DNA of 64,000 nt from Pacificibacter marinus (GTDB taxonomy: Bacteria > Pseudomonadota > Alphaproteobacteria > Rhodobacterales > Rhodobacteraceae). Under the pieces are notes generated by a model. The model was not told where the DNA came from and did no database searches. It worked only from the letters and a program-made list of their open reading frames with translations. The position numbers and the translations under genes are program-made. Where the stretch lies: contig NZ_JAHKPU010000046.1 in NCBI RefSeq assembly GCF_018860505.1, positions 62,001-126,000 on the forward strand. Direction: 5' to 3'. This document shows positions 10,202 to 19,586 of the stretch, in pieces. Numbering within the stretch: the stretch's first letter is position 1; each line of letters starts with the position of its first letter.

Positions 10202-10573
10202 TTACAGCGCGAGTTTGACGAGGGCGAAAAGGCCAGTGGCCAGAAGCGTGTAGGAAAACGCGCTCACAGCAATCATTGTGAGTTGGCGTTTGGTTCCGCC
10301 GACGTAATCTTCCACGGCGACATTTGCTTCGCGCATGAGATGTGGGATGCCGACAATCAATGTCAGCCCTGCAACAATCGCAGGAAACGGACGGCTGTAA
10401 TACGTGGTTACGTCACCATATGTACCACCCAGCGCGCAGCCGAACGTGAAAACAAAAAGCGGAACAAGAATAGCCAAGCAGATAGAGGCAACCATGCGTT
10501 GCCAATGGTGATCGGCTCCGTGGCCACCAGCGCCAAGACCTACAGCGCGTTTACGGTCAGTGATAAATGACAT
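10202..10573 (-). CDS. sdhD: Succinate dehydrogenase membrane anchor subunit
   Basis: A 123-residue protein with three predicted transmembrane helices (about residues 27-48, 61-80 and 97-120), matching the small anchor subunit that with SdhC binds heme b and ubiquinone. It lies between sdhC and sdhA with 12-bp gaps, so its place in the operon fixes the assignment more than sequence does. Confidence 0.92.
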   Translation of the reverse strand: MSFITDRKRAVGLGAGGHGADHHWQRMVASICLAILVPLFVFTFGCALGGTYGDVTTYYSRPFPAIVAGLTLIVGIPHLMREANVAVEDYVGGTKRQLTMIAVSAFSYTLLATGLFALVKLAL

Positions 10574-10585
10574 GATGGGCTCTCC

Positions 10586-10975
10586 TTATACCACAATCGC
10601 TGTGATGACGGTCAGGATGGAAGCGCCGATAAACATGCCCCAACCCATTTTTTCGGAAATCGCAACTTCGATGCAATACCCAAAGTCCCAGATCGCGTGG
10701 CGCACCATGCCCAGCACGTGGAACCAAAGCGCCCAAGCAGCCGCGAACATTATCAGATCGCCAAACCAGCAGGTCAGCAAATCATTGACCACATCGTAGT
10801 ATGACGAAGATGTTGCTGCGGCCAAAAGCCACCAAACAACCAACAGCGCCGCCCCGAGCAACGCGATGCCCGTGATGCGGACCATAATGGAAGAAATTGA
10901 AGTCATCTGCGGGCGATAATATGGCCCGATCATAAAGGGCGACAGAGGACGATTGCCTCGGTTCACATCAGCCAT
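10586..10975 (-). CDS. sdhC: Succinate dehydrogenase cytochrome b556 subunit
   Basis: The 129-residue anchor subunit with three helices. The N-terminal RPLSPFMIGPYYRPQMTSIS stretch and the HVLGMVRH motif (H86 likely the axial heme ligand) are diagnostic. It is the first gene of the sdh operon. The 280-bp region upstream has no gene and carries a tandem GTGATCAC operator pair. Confidence 0.95.
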   Translation of the reverse strand: MADVNRGNRPLSPFMIGPYYRPQMTSISSIMVRITGIALLGAALLVVWWLLAAATSSSYYDVVNDLLTCWFGDLIMFAAAWALWFHVLGMVRHAIWDFGYCIEVAISEKMGWGMFIGASILTVITAIVV

Positions 10976-11113
10976 GGCGTTTTCCTTTTACGAATGATGC
11001 TGCGACGTTTCCGGATCGTTGTACCAAATTCTAAGACAGAGTCATCCTTTGTCAGCGCTAACTCAGCATAAAATTCGCCCTATTTCGAACAAAAAGGTCA
11101 GATTTCCCGCCTA

Positions 11114-11156
11114 TGTGATCACAAATATTTTGTCGTGATCACAAAATGCGGTCACA
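11114..11156. promoter_or_regulatory. Tandem GTGATCAC operators upstream of sdhC
   Basis: Two palindromes, TGTGATCACA at 11114-11123 and CGTGATCACA at 11134-11143, lie 20 bp apart centre to centre, so they sit on one face of the helix. A degenerate third half-site (GGTCACA, 11150-11156) follows. The pair is 140-170 bp upstream of the sdhC start in a gene-free 280-bp interval. A near-identical arrangement occurs before sucC, sharing the 16-mer CGTGATCACAAAATGC, and a single copy precedes the GntR gene. Regulator identity is inferred. Confidence 0.75.
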
Positions 11157-11255
11157 AATTTTCTGACTATTATTGTTGGTTTTAGGCAGCCTTGTGCTCA
11201 AAAAAACAAAGGGAATCTCGCAAAGTGAAGCGACAATCCAATCCACTTTGATCCA

Positions 11256-12287
11256 TCACATCGGCATAAGCGCCCAATAATCAAGATCCAACAAAACGTC
11301 CGAATGGTACTTTCCAGCGTGATCTTTCAACGCGAATTCTGGTGCGCCATCTTTGACAGCAACCAAACGCAAGCGCACGGCCCCTACCCCCGGCGCGTGG
11401 GTTGCAGATTTATCCAAGACTTCGGACCACGCCCGCACCGTATCCCCCGCAAAACAAGGGTTGGCATGAGACCCACCATTGATTGCAGCGATCATCTGCG
11501 CATTGGCCAGCCCGTTGAACGACAAGGCGCGCGCAATGGAAATCACATGCCCCCCATATATAAGACGTTTACCATCTGCACGGTTGGTCGCATCAAAATG
11601 TACCTTCGCGGTGTTCTGCCAAAGCCGCGTGGCCATCATGTGCTCGGCGTCTTCAATCGTCATGCCATCCACATGATCGATTTTTTCGCCGATCTCATAA
11701 TCTGCAAAACGATGCTCTTCGCCCGCCAGACCAAAATCATAACGCAGAAATTCAAGCCCCTTAGGTAAAACCAACGTGTTTGGATCAACGACGTCACTCA
11801 GGTGCGGGATAACCGTCTCGGGCGCAGGCGCATCAAGGTCGCCCTTACGCAGCATCACCCAGCGTACGAATTCCAACACGGTCTCGCCATGCTGATTGAG
11901 ACCTTTGGTACGCACCCAAACGACACCTGATTTGCCGTTCGAGTTTTGTTTAACACCAATCACTTCGGACACAGATCGCAGGGTATCGCCCGCAAAAACA
12001 GGTTTCAAAAACCGCCCCTCAGCATAACCTAAGTTGGCCACAGCATTCAGCGAGATATCAGGCACCGTTTTGCCAAATACCGTATGAAAGGCAATCAAGT
12101 CATCCATCGGCGCGGCCGCCAGTCCGCAGTTTTCCGCGAACTCGTCAGATGAATACAACGCGTGACGCGCAGGATAGAGCGCATGATAGAGCGCCCGCTC
12201 GCCCCCTGACAAAGTGCGCGGCACAGCGTGCTCGATCACCTGGCCAACTGTGTAATCCTCAAAGAAACGTCCCGAATTGGTCTTCAT
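11256..12287 (-). CDS. mch: Mesaconyl-CoA hydratase (beta-methylmalyl-CoA dehydratase)
   Basis: Interconverts mesaconyl-C1-CoA and beta-methylmalyl-CoA in the ethylmalonyl-CoA pathway. The protein has two MaoC-like hotdog halves, each with the hydratase Asp/His region (early around EDYTVGQVIEH and later around YEIGEKIDHVDG). An open frame extends to 12365, but the second of two close ATGs at 12287 is chosen: GGAG lies nine bases upstream, it avoids a 47-bp overlap with the preceding gene, and it gives 343 residues beginning MKTNSGRFFEDY, as I recall for characterised Mch. It is the last gene of an operon with mcl2, nnrU and a DUF1737 gene. Confidence 0.92.
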   Translation of the reverse strand: MKTNSGRFFEDYTVGQVIEHAVPRTLSGGERALYHALYPARHALYSSDEFAENCGLAAAPMDDLIAFHTVFGKTVPDISLNAVANLGYAEGRFLKPVFAGDTLRSVSEVIGVKQNSNGKSGVVWVRTKGLNQHGETVLEFVRWVMLRKGDLDAPAPETVIPHLSDVVDPNTLVLPKGLEFLRYDFGLAGEEHRFADYEIGEKIDHVDGMTIEDAEHMMATRLWQNTAKVHFDATNRADGKRLIYGGHVISIARALSFNGLANAQMIAAINGGSHANPCFAGDTVRAWSEVLDKSATHAPGVGAVRLRLVAVKDGAPEFALKDHAGKYHSDVLLDLDYWALMPM

Positions 12288-12318
12288 CTGCATTAACTCC
12301 GCATACGAAAGCCCTCGA

Positions 12319-12522
12319 TCAAAGGGCTCCCAGTTTGACGTCGCGGGAATAGTCTCCCTCGGCATCTTTGGTTACAGCTTGGGCACAACGCATGGTCCCA
12401 TTGGCCGCATCATAGGCATAGGCAGGATCCCCGTAGAGATCCCATCCCTTACTCAAAGCCTCCGACACCTTGTGGCAAAACTCAGAGGTGTCGTCGGCAG
12501 TCAAAAGTCGGTAAGCTTTCAT
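12319..12522 (-). CDS. DUF1737 domain protein
   Basis: A 67-residue protein of unknown function, beginning MKAYRLLTADDTSEFCHKV and containing a GWDLYGDPAYAYD segment, both typical of the small DUF1737 family. A longer frame begins at 12564, but the ATG at 12522 has AAGGAG just upstream and starts at the family's usual position. It lies between nnrU and mch with short gaps, so it is co-transcribed with ethylmalonyl-CoA pathway genes. Confidence 0.85.
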   Translation of the reverse strand: MKAYRLLTADDTSEFCHKVSEALSKGWDLYGDPAYAYDAANGTMRCAQAVTKDAEGDYSRDVKLGAL

Positions 12523-12532
12523 AATCGGCTCC

Positions 12533-13078
12533 TTAGCCCCAAGGTGTCGCGCCAAGCGCCGCATGAATACCCATCACAACAATGGTGACGACAACGGCCA
12601 TTACAGCTGCGGTGATTTCTTTTTTGGCAGCAACAGGTACATAAGGCGCAGGCACCACACCGCTACGTTTCAACACGATCACGGTCACAACGGCCCAAGC
12701 TATCATGCCTCCAAATAACAAGATGTCTTCCAATGCACCGTTCACCAACAGATGCGCTAGCGCCCAGACTTTCACAGCTGTTAATTGCGGGTTCTTAATC
12801 TTGGATGTAATCCACGTTTTCGCGCCACTTGAGGCAAACAGATAGAATGCAAACACCATCAACAAATTGTTGATGCCGACCATCGCGGCACTGCGCCCCC
12901 AAAATACAGGACCATCAGCACTCCGATATCCGACGACCATCAAGACAATGGCGAGGATCGAAAGAGCAGCCACAATGCCCCTGCCCTTATTGCCTAGTTT
13001 TGCCCGTGCATCAGGCGCAAATCTGTTGAATAAATGTGCGCCGCTCCATAGCAGCACACCGAGAATTATAAGGATCAT
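12533..13078 (-). CDS. nnrU: NnrU family membrane protein
   Basis: A 181-residue membrane protein with about five hydrophobic helices and the GAHLFNR and AHLLVNG motifs of the NnrU/MAPEG-like family, named for its presence in nitrite/nitric oxide reduction clusters. There are no denitrification genes nearby. It starts 4 bp after the mcl2 stop and runs in the same operon as mcl2 and mch, so its context here is acetyl-CoA assimilation. Its biochemical role is unknown. Confidence 0.85.
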   Translation of the reverse strand: MILIILGVLLWSGAHLFNRFAPDARAKLGNKGRGIVAALSILAIVLMVVGYRSADGPVFWGRSAAMVGINNLLMVFAFYLFASSGAKTWITSKIKNPQLTAVKVWALAHLLVNGALEDILLFGGMIAWAVVTVIVLKRSGVVPAPYVPVAAKKEITAAVMAVVVTIVVMGIHAALGATPWG

Positions 13079-13081
13079 GGC

Positions 13082-13945
13082 TTACTCCATTGCTGTGATC
13101 GCACGCGCCTTATCTAACGTGGCCCGCGCCGTCACAATATGAAGATTTTCCACAATCTTACCATCCACAACCGCGATCCCTTCGCCTTTTGCCTCTGATG
13201 CTTCGAATGCTGCGATCTGGCGTTCGGCCAACTTGATCTCGTCGATACTTGGTGCAAAGGCAGCATTGGCCACGGCCAGTTGCGCTGGGTGGATCAAGGT
13301 TTTGCCATCAAATCCCATATCACGGCCCTGATCGCATTCAAATGTCAGCCCATCGTCATCTTTAAATGCGTTATACACACCGTCCAGCACCACAAGACCG
13401 TAAGCCTTTGCGGCCAAAAGTGCCAAATGTAGCCCGCCCATCATCGGTAATCGGTCGGCCCTAAAGCGTGCGCTCAGCTCTTTCGCCAGATCGTTTGTGC
13501 CCATGACAAACCCTGCCATGCGCGGATGTGCGGCAATTTCTCCGGCGTTCAACATGCCAAGCGGCGTTTCCATCATCGCCCAAATTGGCACGTCGGGAAT
13601 GGCCTGCGCCAACACTTCGACCATGGCGGCACTCTCGACCTTGGGCAGCAAAATTCCGTCAATATCTGTGCCAACAAAGGCGGCAACGTCATCACGGCCC
13701 CAAATGGTATCAAACCCGTTCACCCGCACAATTTTGGCACGCGCGCCATAACCGCCCGCTGCGAGGGCTGCCTTTAACATCTGACGTGCAGCCACTTTTT
13801 CACTCAGCGCTACGGCGTCTTCGAGATCGAATAGAATAGCATCACAAGCAAGCCCCTTGGCCTTTTCCAATGCGCGTTCTTTGTCCGCTGGAATATAGAG
13901 TGCCGAACGATAGGGACGTGCTGATGTATGAACTGCTTCGACCAT
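13082..13945 (-). CDS. mcl2: (3S)-malyl-CoA thioesterase
   Basis: A citrate-lyase-beta/HpcH-like TIM-barrel enzyme of 287 residues. The N-terminal RSALYIPADKERALEKAKGL segment and overall length resemble Mcl2, which hydrolyses malyl-CoA to malate in the ethylmalonyl-CoA pathway, rather than the longer Mcl1 lyase. Glu and Asp metal ligands of the family are visible in FDLEDAV and the METPLG region. An upstream in-frame TTG (13957) overlaps the ribosome site; the ATG at 13945 with GGAGGA directly before it is the start. It heads the operon mcl2-nnrU-DUF1737-mch. Distinguishing thioesterase from lyase activity is from recalled similarity. Confidence 0.87.
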   Translation of the reverse strand: MVEAVHTSARPYRSALYIPADKERALEKAKGLACDAILFDLEDAVALSEKVAARQMLKAALAAGGYGARAKIVRVNGFDTIWGRDDVAAFVGTDIDGILLPKVESAAMVEVLAQAIPDVPIWAMMETPLGMLNAGEIAAHPRMAGFVMGTNDLAKELSARFRADRLPMMGGLHLALLAAKAYGLVVLDGVYNAFKDDDGLTFECDQGRDMGFDGKTLIHPAQLAVANAAFAPSIDEIKLAERQIAAFEASEAKGEGIAVVDGKIVENLHIVTARATLDKARAITAME

Positions 13946-14023
13946 TGATTCCTCCAATGCGCAATATTGTTGCGCAAGAAGGCATTAAATGGAACCATTA
14001 CGCAAGCTATAAATTTCCGCAGC

Positions 14024-14077
14024 GCAGAAAATCCGCGTTTTCTTCACAAAGCAGAAAATCCGCGTTTTCTTCACAAA
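14024..14077. repeat. Perfect tandem 27-bp repeat upstream of mcl2
   Basis: Two identical, directly abutting 27-bp units (14024-14050 and 14051-14077). Each contains an interrupted inverted repeat, AGAAAA-N6-TTTTCT. The repeats lie about 80-130 bp upstream of the mcl2 start, in a 250-bp region between divergently read-out genes. They look like duplicated regulator-binding sites. Confidence 0.85.
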
Positions 14078-14081
14078 AATG

Positions 14082-14096
14082 AATGCACTGTGCATT
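14082..14096. promoter_or_regulatory. Perfect palindrome AATGCAC-T-GTGCATT
   Basis: A 7+1+7 perfect inverted repeat immediately beside the 27-bp tandem repeat, about 140 bp upstream of mcl2 and 100 bp from the end of the TauE gene. It is a plausible operator for the mcl2 operon; no second copy was noticed in the window. Confidence 0.45.
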
Positions 14097-14195
14097 ATAA
14101 AGACCATGTGAAAAATAACCTTTGAACTGTTCATAACCTAGCATAGCTGCACACTGTGACATAGTTCGATCAGGCGCGTCACACGCTGCGTTCAA

Positions 14196-14948
14196 TTACA
14201 TGAGAGCGTCAAATATAAGCTTTCCACCTGTCACCACCAAAAATACATAAGTTATTCCAAAGAATAACTTTTCAGGCATCATTTTATGCAAATATGCGCC
14301 CATGAACACACCAGCAACAGCTGCGGGGATCAAAAACAAATCCGCTTTGAACGTCTCTGGTGAAAAAATACCTAAGGCAAAATAAGGAATGAATTTAAGC
14401 ACATTTATCGCCCAGAAAACGAGCACGCTTGTGGCTTGGAATGTGGTTTTCTCAAGTTTTTGCGACAGCAAATACACCGTAGCAGGTGGCCCCCCTGCAT
14501 GACTGATAAAACTGGTGAAACCTGCAACGCCCCCCCAGAACATCCCGCCACGCGCGCCCATTTTGACTTTAGGTGTCGGAACCCAACCTCGGGATTTCGC
14601 CACTTGATAGATCACAAACCCAATCGCAACGATCCCAATTAAAAATCGAAAGACGTCAGGATTTGCAAATCCATAAAATGCCCCGCCAAGCAAAATTCCG
14701 GGAACAGCACCAAGGATCAAGGTCCGCGCAATAGGCCAATCCCATTTGCGCCAATAAACCTTGATTGCGGTAACATCCATGATCATCAGCAGGGGCAACA
14801 TCAACCCAACGGCTTGGCCCGGCGTTAGAATCAGTGCCAAGAATGGCGTCGCGGCAAAGGAAGCCACGGACCCAAACCCACCTTTTGACATACCTGCGAA
14901 CACGACTGCGGGTATTGCAAACACGAAAAAATATAGATCCAGATGCAT
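14196..14948 (-). CDS. TauE/SafE family anion permease
   Basis: A 250-residue polytopic membrane protein with about eight hydrophobic helices and the family GMSKGGFGS and SHAGGPP motifs (residues about 20-28 and 120-126). The family exports sulfite, sulfoacetate or other small organic anions across the inner membrane. The open frame continues upstream to 15161, but the 71 extra residues are unlike a membrane protein; the ATG at 14948 begins at the expected first helix. It is divergent from mdh. The substrate is unknown. Confidence 0.85.
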   Translation of the reverse strand: MHLDLYFFVFAIPAVVFAGMSKGGFGSVASFAATPFLALILTPGQAVGLMLPLLMIMDVTAIKVYWRKWDWPIARTLILGAVPGILLGGAFYGFANPDVFRFLIGIVAIGFVIYQVAKSRGWVPTPKVKMGARGGMFWGGVAGFTSFISHAGGPPATVYLLSQKLEKTTFQATSVLVFWAINVLKFIPYFALGIFSPETFKADLFLIPAAVAGVFMGAYLHKMMPEKLFFGITYVFLVVTGGKLIFDALM

Positions 14949-15015
14949 AATGTTTTGGGCCTGTTTGTTTTGATTTTGTGGCACGTTAGGACCATGAAAG
15001 CGGCGTGACCAGTAA

Positions 15016-16074
<1,059 letters not shown>

Positions 16075-16097
16075 GATGCCGACATTTTAAAACGATA

Positions 16098-16129
16098 AAA
16101 GCCCGCGTGTTATACGCGGGCTTTTTTTG
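16098..16129 (+). terminator. Terminator of mdh
   Basis: Perfect 11-bp stem (16098-16108 with 16114-16124), 5-nt loop and a run of seven T residues, 23 bp after the mdh stop. Confidence 0.95.
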
Positions 16130-16267
16130 TGCCAACAGCGCATATGCGCAGACCAGCCCCACCAAGCAATCAGAAAAACCTTTAACTTCCACTTTCAAGA
16201 TCATAGATTTTATCAAACTTGGTCGACTGATTTTAAACAAAAGCCAATCTATTGAGGAATTTCACAT

Positions 16268-17197
16268 ATGCCAATCGTCACCAATTTAGGCGTTTTCGAT
16301 GATATCAAAGCGCAGGCTTTGGCCAAAGAAAAGCAAGGTGGCTTTTTTGTCGAACTGAAAGACCAAGTTTTGGTGTACATCCCAGGAAAAGACCGGCTGG
16401 TCGTCAGTTTTGACAACCATGCATCAATCAGTGAAGACCAAACAGAAACAAGATTGCCTTGGGCCTATGGGTTGATCGCAAAGCGAGGGTGGGGCTGTCT
16501 TGGCGTCATGAACAAACGCAACGGGTTTTACCAACAACCCGACCTGCACGCAGCACTCGAGATGTTGCGCGACGAGGGCTTTTTCAAAAGCTACCCTGCC
16601 GTGTCACTCTACGGTGCCTCATCAGGCGGGTTTGGTGCTTGCGTCTTTGCGGGGTTGGCCCCGAATGCAACAGTGGTCGCAACAGCACCGCAATCGTCAT
16701 TGGCACAACGCTTGGCCCCGTTTGAAACACGCTATCGATATGCACGCCGCATTGAGCTGTGGAATGATCGTGAAGCCCCTTATCAAGACGCAGCCATTGG
16801 CTTGGCCACAGCTGCCAAGGCCTATCTATTTTACGATCCATATGAATCAATCGATGCCCAGCATTTCGCACGCTTGCGCGGCCCCAACACTGTCGAATTA
16901 CGCTGTCCGCACTTTACACATAAAATCCCCCCCGTCATGCGCCGTTTGGGCTTGCTCAAAGCCATATTTGAACCCGCGCTAGAGGGCACATTGACCCCAA
17001 AAGAGTTTTACAAAGCCATTCGCGCCCGTAAATCGGTCCCCATGTATCAACTGAAACTTTTGCAAGACGCGATGGACCGCGGGCATTTTGACTTAGCCGA
17101 ACGCACCGCATTAAGTTTGCTTGCCGAACAGAAAAACTGGAAAATTCGGAAGTCATTGCAGCGAATCCGCCAAGCACGCAAAGAAATTCAAGGATAG
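16268..17197 (+). CDS. Alpha/beta-hydrolase-like protein of unknown function
   Basis: A 309-residue protein that I do not recognise as a named enzyme. The central YGASSGGFGA segment (about residues 114-123) looks like a serine-hydrolase nucleophile elbow, and the HFTHKIPP stretch near residue 217 could provide a histidine. The C-terminal third is helical and charged. A GAGGAA ribosome site precedes the ATG. It sits alone between the mdh terminator and the regulated sucC promoter region, so it may be a single-gene unit. No signal peptide or membrane segment is evident. Confidence 0.7.
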   Translation: MPIVTNLGVFDDIKAQALAKEKQGGFFVELKDQVLVYIPGKDRLVVSFDNHASISEDQTETRLPWAYGLIAKRGWGCLGVMNKRNGFYQQPDLHAALEMLRDEGFFKSYPAVSLYGASSGGFGACVFAGLAPNATVVATAPQSSLAQRLAPFETRYRYARRIELWNDREAPYQDAAIGLATAAKAYLFYDPYESIDAQHFARLRGPNTVELRCPHFTHKIPPVMRRLGLLKAIFEPALEGTLTPKEFYKAIRARKSVPMYQLKLLQDAMDRGHFDLAERTALSLLAEQKNWKIRKSLQRIRQARKEIQG

Positions 17198-17217
17198 ATT
17201 CGGATCATTTGCAACTT

Positions 17218-17248
17218 TGTGATCACAGCATTCGAGCGCGTGATCACA
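17218..17248. promoter_or_regulatory. Tandem GTGATCAC operators upstream of sucC
   Basis: TGTGATCACA at 17218-17227 and CGTGATCACA at 17239-17248, with centres 21 bp apart. They lie 110-140 bp before the sucC start in a 160-bp gene-free gap. Spacing, order and flanks mirror the pair upstream of sdhC, and the second site extends to the same 16-mer CGTGATCACAAAATGC. Confidence 0.8.
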
Positions 17249-17357
17249 AAATGCTCAAAAAACCGCTTATCACTCTTCTATCAGGAAAAAACTGTTCCTT
17301 AACCCATATAGTGTGTGTCATGTCTTGAGAGAATAAAACTTAGGATGGGACACGTTC

Positions 17358-18554
17358 ATGAATATTCATGAGTATCAGGCGAAAGCATTGCTTCGCACAT
17401 ACGGCGCACCAGTTTCTGATGGTCGGGCTGTTTTGAATGCAGCAGACGCAAAAGCAGCCGCTGGCGAACTTGACGGACCACTTTGGGTCGTCAAAGCACA
17501 AATCCACGCAGGTGGACGCGGCAAAGGTAAATTCGTTGAAGCGGAAGCTGGCGAAAAAGGCGGCGTGCGTTTGGCGTTCTCCGTTGAAGAAGCTGCAGAG
17601 CAAGCTCAAAAGATGCTGGGTCAGACTTTGGTCACACACCAAACAGGCCCTGTTGGCAAACAAGTCAACCGCATCTACATCGAAGATGGCTCAGACATCG
17701 AAAAAGAGCTCTACTTGGCTTTGCTCGTTGATCGCCAAACCTCTCGCGTGTCTTTCGTGTGCTCCACTGAGGGCGGCATGGATATCGAAGAAGTTGCAGC
17801 CAACACACCTGAAAAAATCTTGTCATTCTCAGTAGACCCAGCGTCTGGTTACCAAGCGTTCCACGGCCGCCGCGTCGCATTCGCTTTGGGCTTAGAGGGC
17901 GCACAAGTTAAACAGTGTGTGAAATTGATGGGCAACCTCTACCGTGCTTTCACCGAGAAAGACATGGAGATGCTCGAAATCAACCCACTCATCGTTCTCG
18001 AGAAATCACTTGATCTTAAAGTGCTCGACGCGAAAGTGTCCTTCGACGGCAACGCAATGTACCGTCACCCAGACGTGGCTGAATTGCGTGACGAAACCGA
18101 AGAAGATCCAAAAGAACTTGCTGCGTCCAAGCACGACCTCAACTACATCGCTCTCGACGGCGAAATCGGTTGCATGGTGAACGGTGCTGGCCTTGCGATG
18201 GCCACTATGGACATCATCAAGTTGTACGGCGCAGAGCCTGCGAACTTCCTTGATGTTGGTGGCGGTGCGACGAAAGAGAAAGTGACTGAAGCTTTCAAAA
18301 TCATCACTTCTGATCCAAACGTCAAAGGCATCCTTGTAAACATCTTCGGCGGCATCATGCGCTGTGATGTGATCGCAGAAGGCGTGATCGCGGCTGTGAA
18401 AGAAGTTGGCTTGCAAGTGCCTCTCGTTGTGCGCCTTGAGGGCACAAACGTTGAGCTTGGCAAAGACATCATCAAAAACTCCGGTTTGAACGTGATTGCT
18501 GCTGACGACCTGAAAGACGGCGCGCAGAAAATCGTTAAAGCGGTGAAAGGATAA
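17358..18554 (+). CDS. sucC: Succinyl-CoA synthetase beta subunit
   Basis: ADP/GDP-forming succinate-CoA ligase, beta chain, of the TCA cycle. The 398-residue protein starts with the typical [16 protein letters not shown] and has the ATP-grasp domain ([14 protein letters not shown] near residues 41-54) and a C-terminal CoA-ligase domain ([15 protein letters not shown]). It is followed 4 bp later by sucD. Confidence 0.98.
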   Translation: MNIHEYQAKALLRTYGAPVSDGRAVLNAADAKAAAGELDGPLWVVKAQIHAGGRGKGKFVEAEAGEKGGVRLAFSVEEAAEQAQKMLGQTLVTHQTGPVGKQVNRIYIEDGSDIEKELYLALLVDRQTSRVSFVCSTEGGMDIEEVAANTPEKILSFSVDPASGYQAFHGRRVAFALGLEGAQVKQCVKLMGNLYRAFTEKDMEMLEINPLIVLEKSLDLKVLDAKVSFDGNAMYRHPDVAELRDETEEDPKELAASKHDLNYIALDGEIGCMVNGAGLAMATMDIIKLYGAEPANFLDVGGGATKEKVTEAFKIITSDPNVKGILVNIFGGIMRCDVIAEGVIAAVKEVGLQVPLVVRLEGTNVELGKDIIKNSGLNVIAADDLKDGAQKIVKAVKG

Positions 18555-18558
18555 TACC

Positions 18559-19443
18559 ATGGCCATTCTCGTAGACGAAAACACCAAAGTGATCTGTCAG
18601 GGCCTCACAGGCTCACAAGGCACATTCCACTCAGAGCAAGCGATTGCATACGGCACCAAAATGGTTGGCGGCGTAACACCAGGCAAAGGCGGCATGACCC
18701 ACCTTGATTTGCCAGTGTTCAACTCTGTCCACGAAGCACGCCACGTGACAGAAGCAAATGCTTCCGTGATCTACGTGCCTCCACCCTTTGCTGCCGATTC
18801 AATTCTTGAGGCGATCGATGCCGAAATGGAATTGATCATCTGTATCACTGAGGGCATCCCTGTTTTGGACATGATGAAAGTGAAGCGCGCTTTGGAAGGC
18901 TCCAAATCCCGTCTCATCGGACCAAACTGCCCTGGTGTTATCACACCTGACGCATGTAAAATCGGCATCATGCCAGGCCACATCCACAACCGTGGTTCCG
19001 TTGGCGTTGTGTCCCGTTCCGGCACATTGACATACGAAGCTGTGAAGCAGACATCTGATCTGGGCCTTGGCCAATCCACAGCTGTAGGCATCGGTGGCGA
19101 CCCCATCAAAGGGTCCGAGCACATCGACATCCTCGACATGTTCTTGGACGATGACGAAACACAAAGCATCATCATGATCGGCGAAATCGGTGGCTCCGCA
19201 GAAGAAGAAGCCGCAGAGTTCCTTGCTGAGCAGCGCAAAAAAGGCCGTTGGAAACCAACAGCTGGCTTTATCGCTGGCCGCACAGCCCCTCCCGGCCGTC
19301 GCATGGGTCACGCTGGCGCGATTGTTGCAGGTGGTAAAGGTGATGCGGAAAGCAAAATCGAAGCCATGAAATCTGCTGGTATCGTTGTGGCAGATAGCCC
19401 TGCGACACTCGGTGAAGCTGTTATGGCAGCGATCAAAGCCTAA
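18559..19443 (+). CDS. sucD: Succinyl-CoA synthetase alpha subunit
   Basis: Alpha chain of succinate-CoA ligase, 294 residues. It begins with the CoA-binding Rossmann domain ([17 protein letters not shown]) and carries the phosphohistidine H251 in [16 protein letters not shown]. It is co-transcribed with sucC. A stem-loop without a T tract lies in the 143-bp gap before sucA. Confidence 0.98.
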   Translation: MAILVDENTKVICQGLTGSQGTFHSEQAIAYGTKMVGGVTPGKGGMTHLDLPVFNSVHEARHVTEANASVIYVPPPFAADSILEAIDAEMELIICITEGIPVLDMMKVKRALEGSKSRLIGPNCPGVITPDACKIGIMPGHIHNRGSVGVVSRSGTLTYEAVKQTSDLGLGQSTAVGIGGDPIKGSEHIDILDMFLDDDETQSIIMIGEIGGSAEEEAAEFLAEQRKKGRWKPTAGFIAGRTAPPGRRMGHAGAIVAGGKGDAESKIEAMKSAGIVVADSPATLGEAVMAAIKA

Positions 19444-19467
19444 TTTCTGGCCTTGCTCTAAAAAATC

Positions 19468-19497
19468 GCCTGCGCCTTTGACTTTAAGGGCGCAGGC
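19468..19497 (+). other. Stem-loop between sucD and sucA
   Basis: A 9-bp GC-rich stem (19468-19476 with 19489-19497) with a 12-nt loop. No T tract follows, so it may act as a weak attenuator or an mRNA stability element between sucCD and sucAB. Confidence 0.5.
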
Positions 19498-19586
19498 TCA
19501 GCTTTATAAAACGATGCGCATGTCTATATGTGTATCATACGACACAGAAACCAAACCGCACAGACACCCAAACCAAGGTCATTCTC

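Noticed and set aside
9602-10570. 322-codon frame opposite sdhA and sdhD
   Set aside because: It spans two convincingly assigned genes on the other strand and encodes no recognisable protein.
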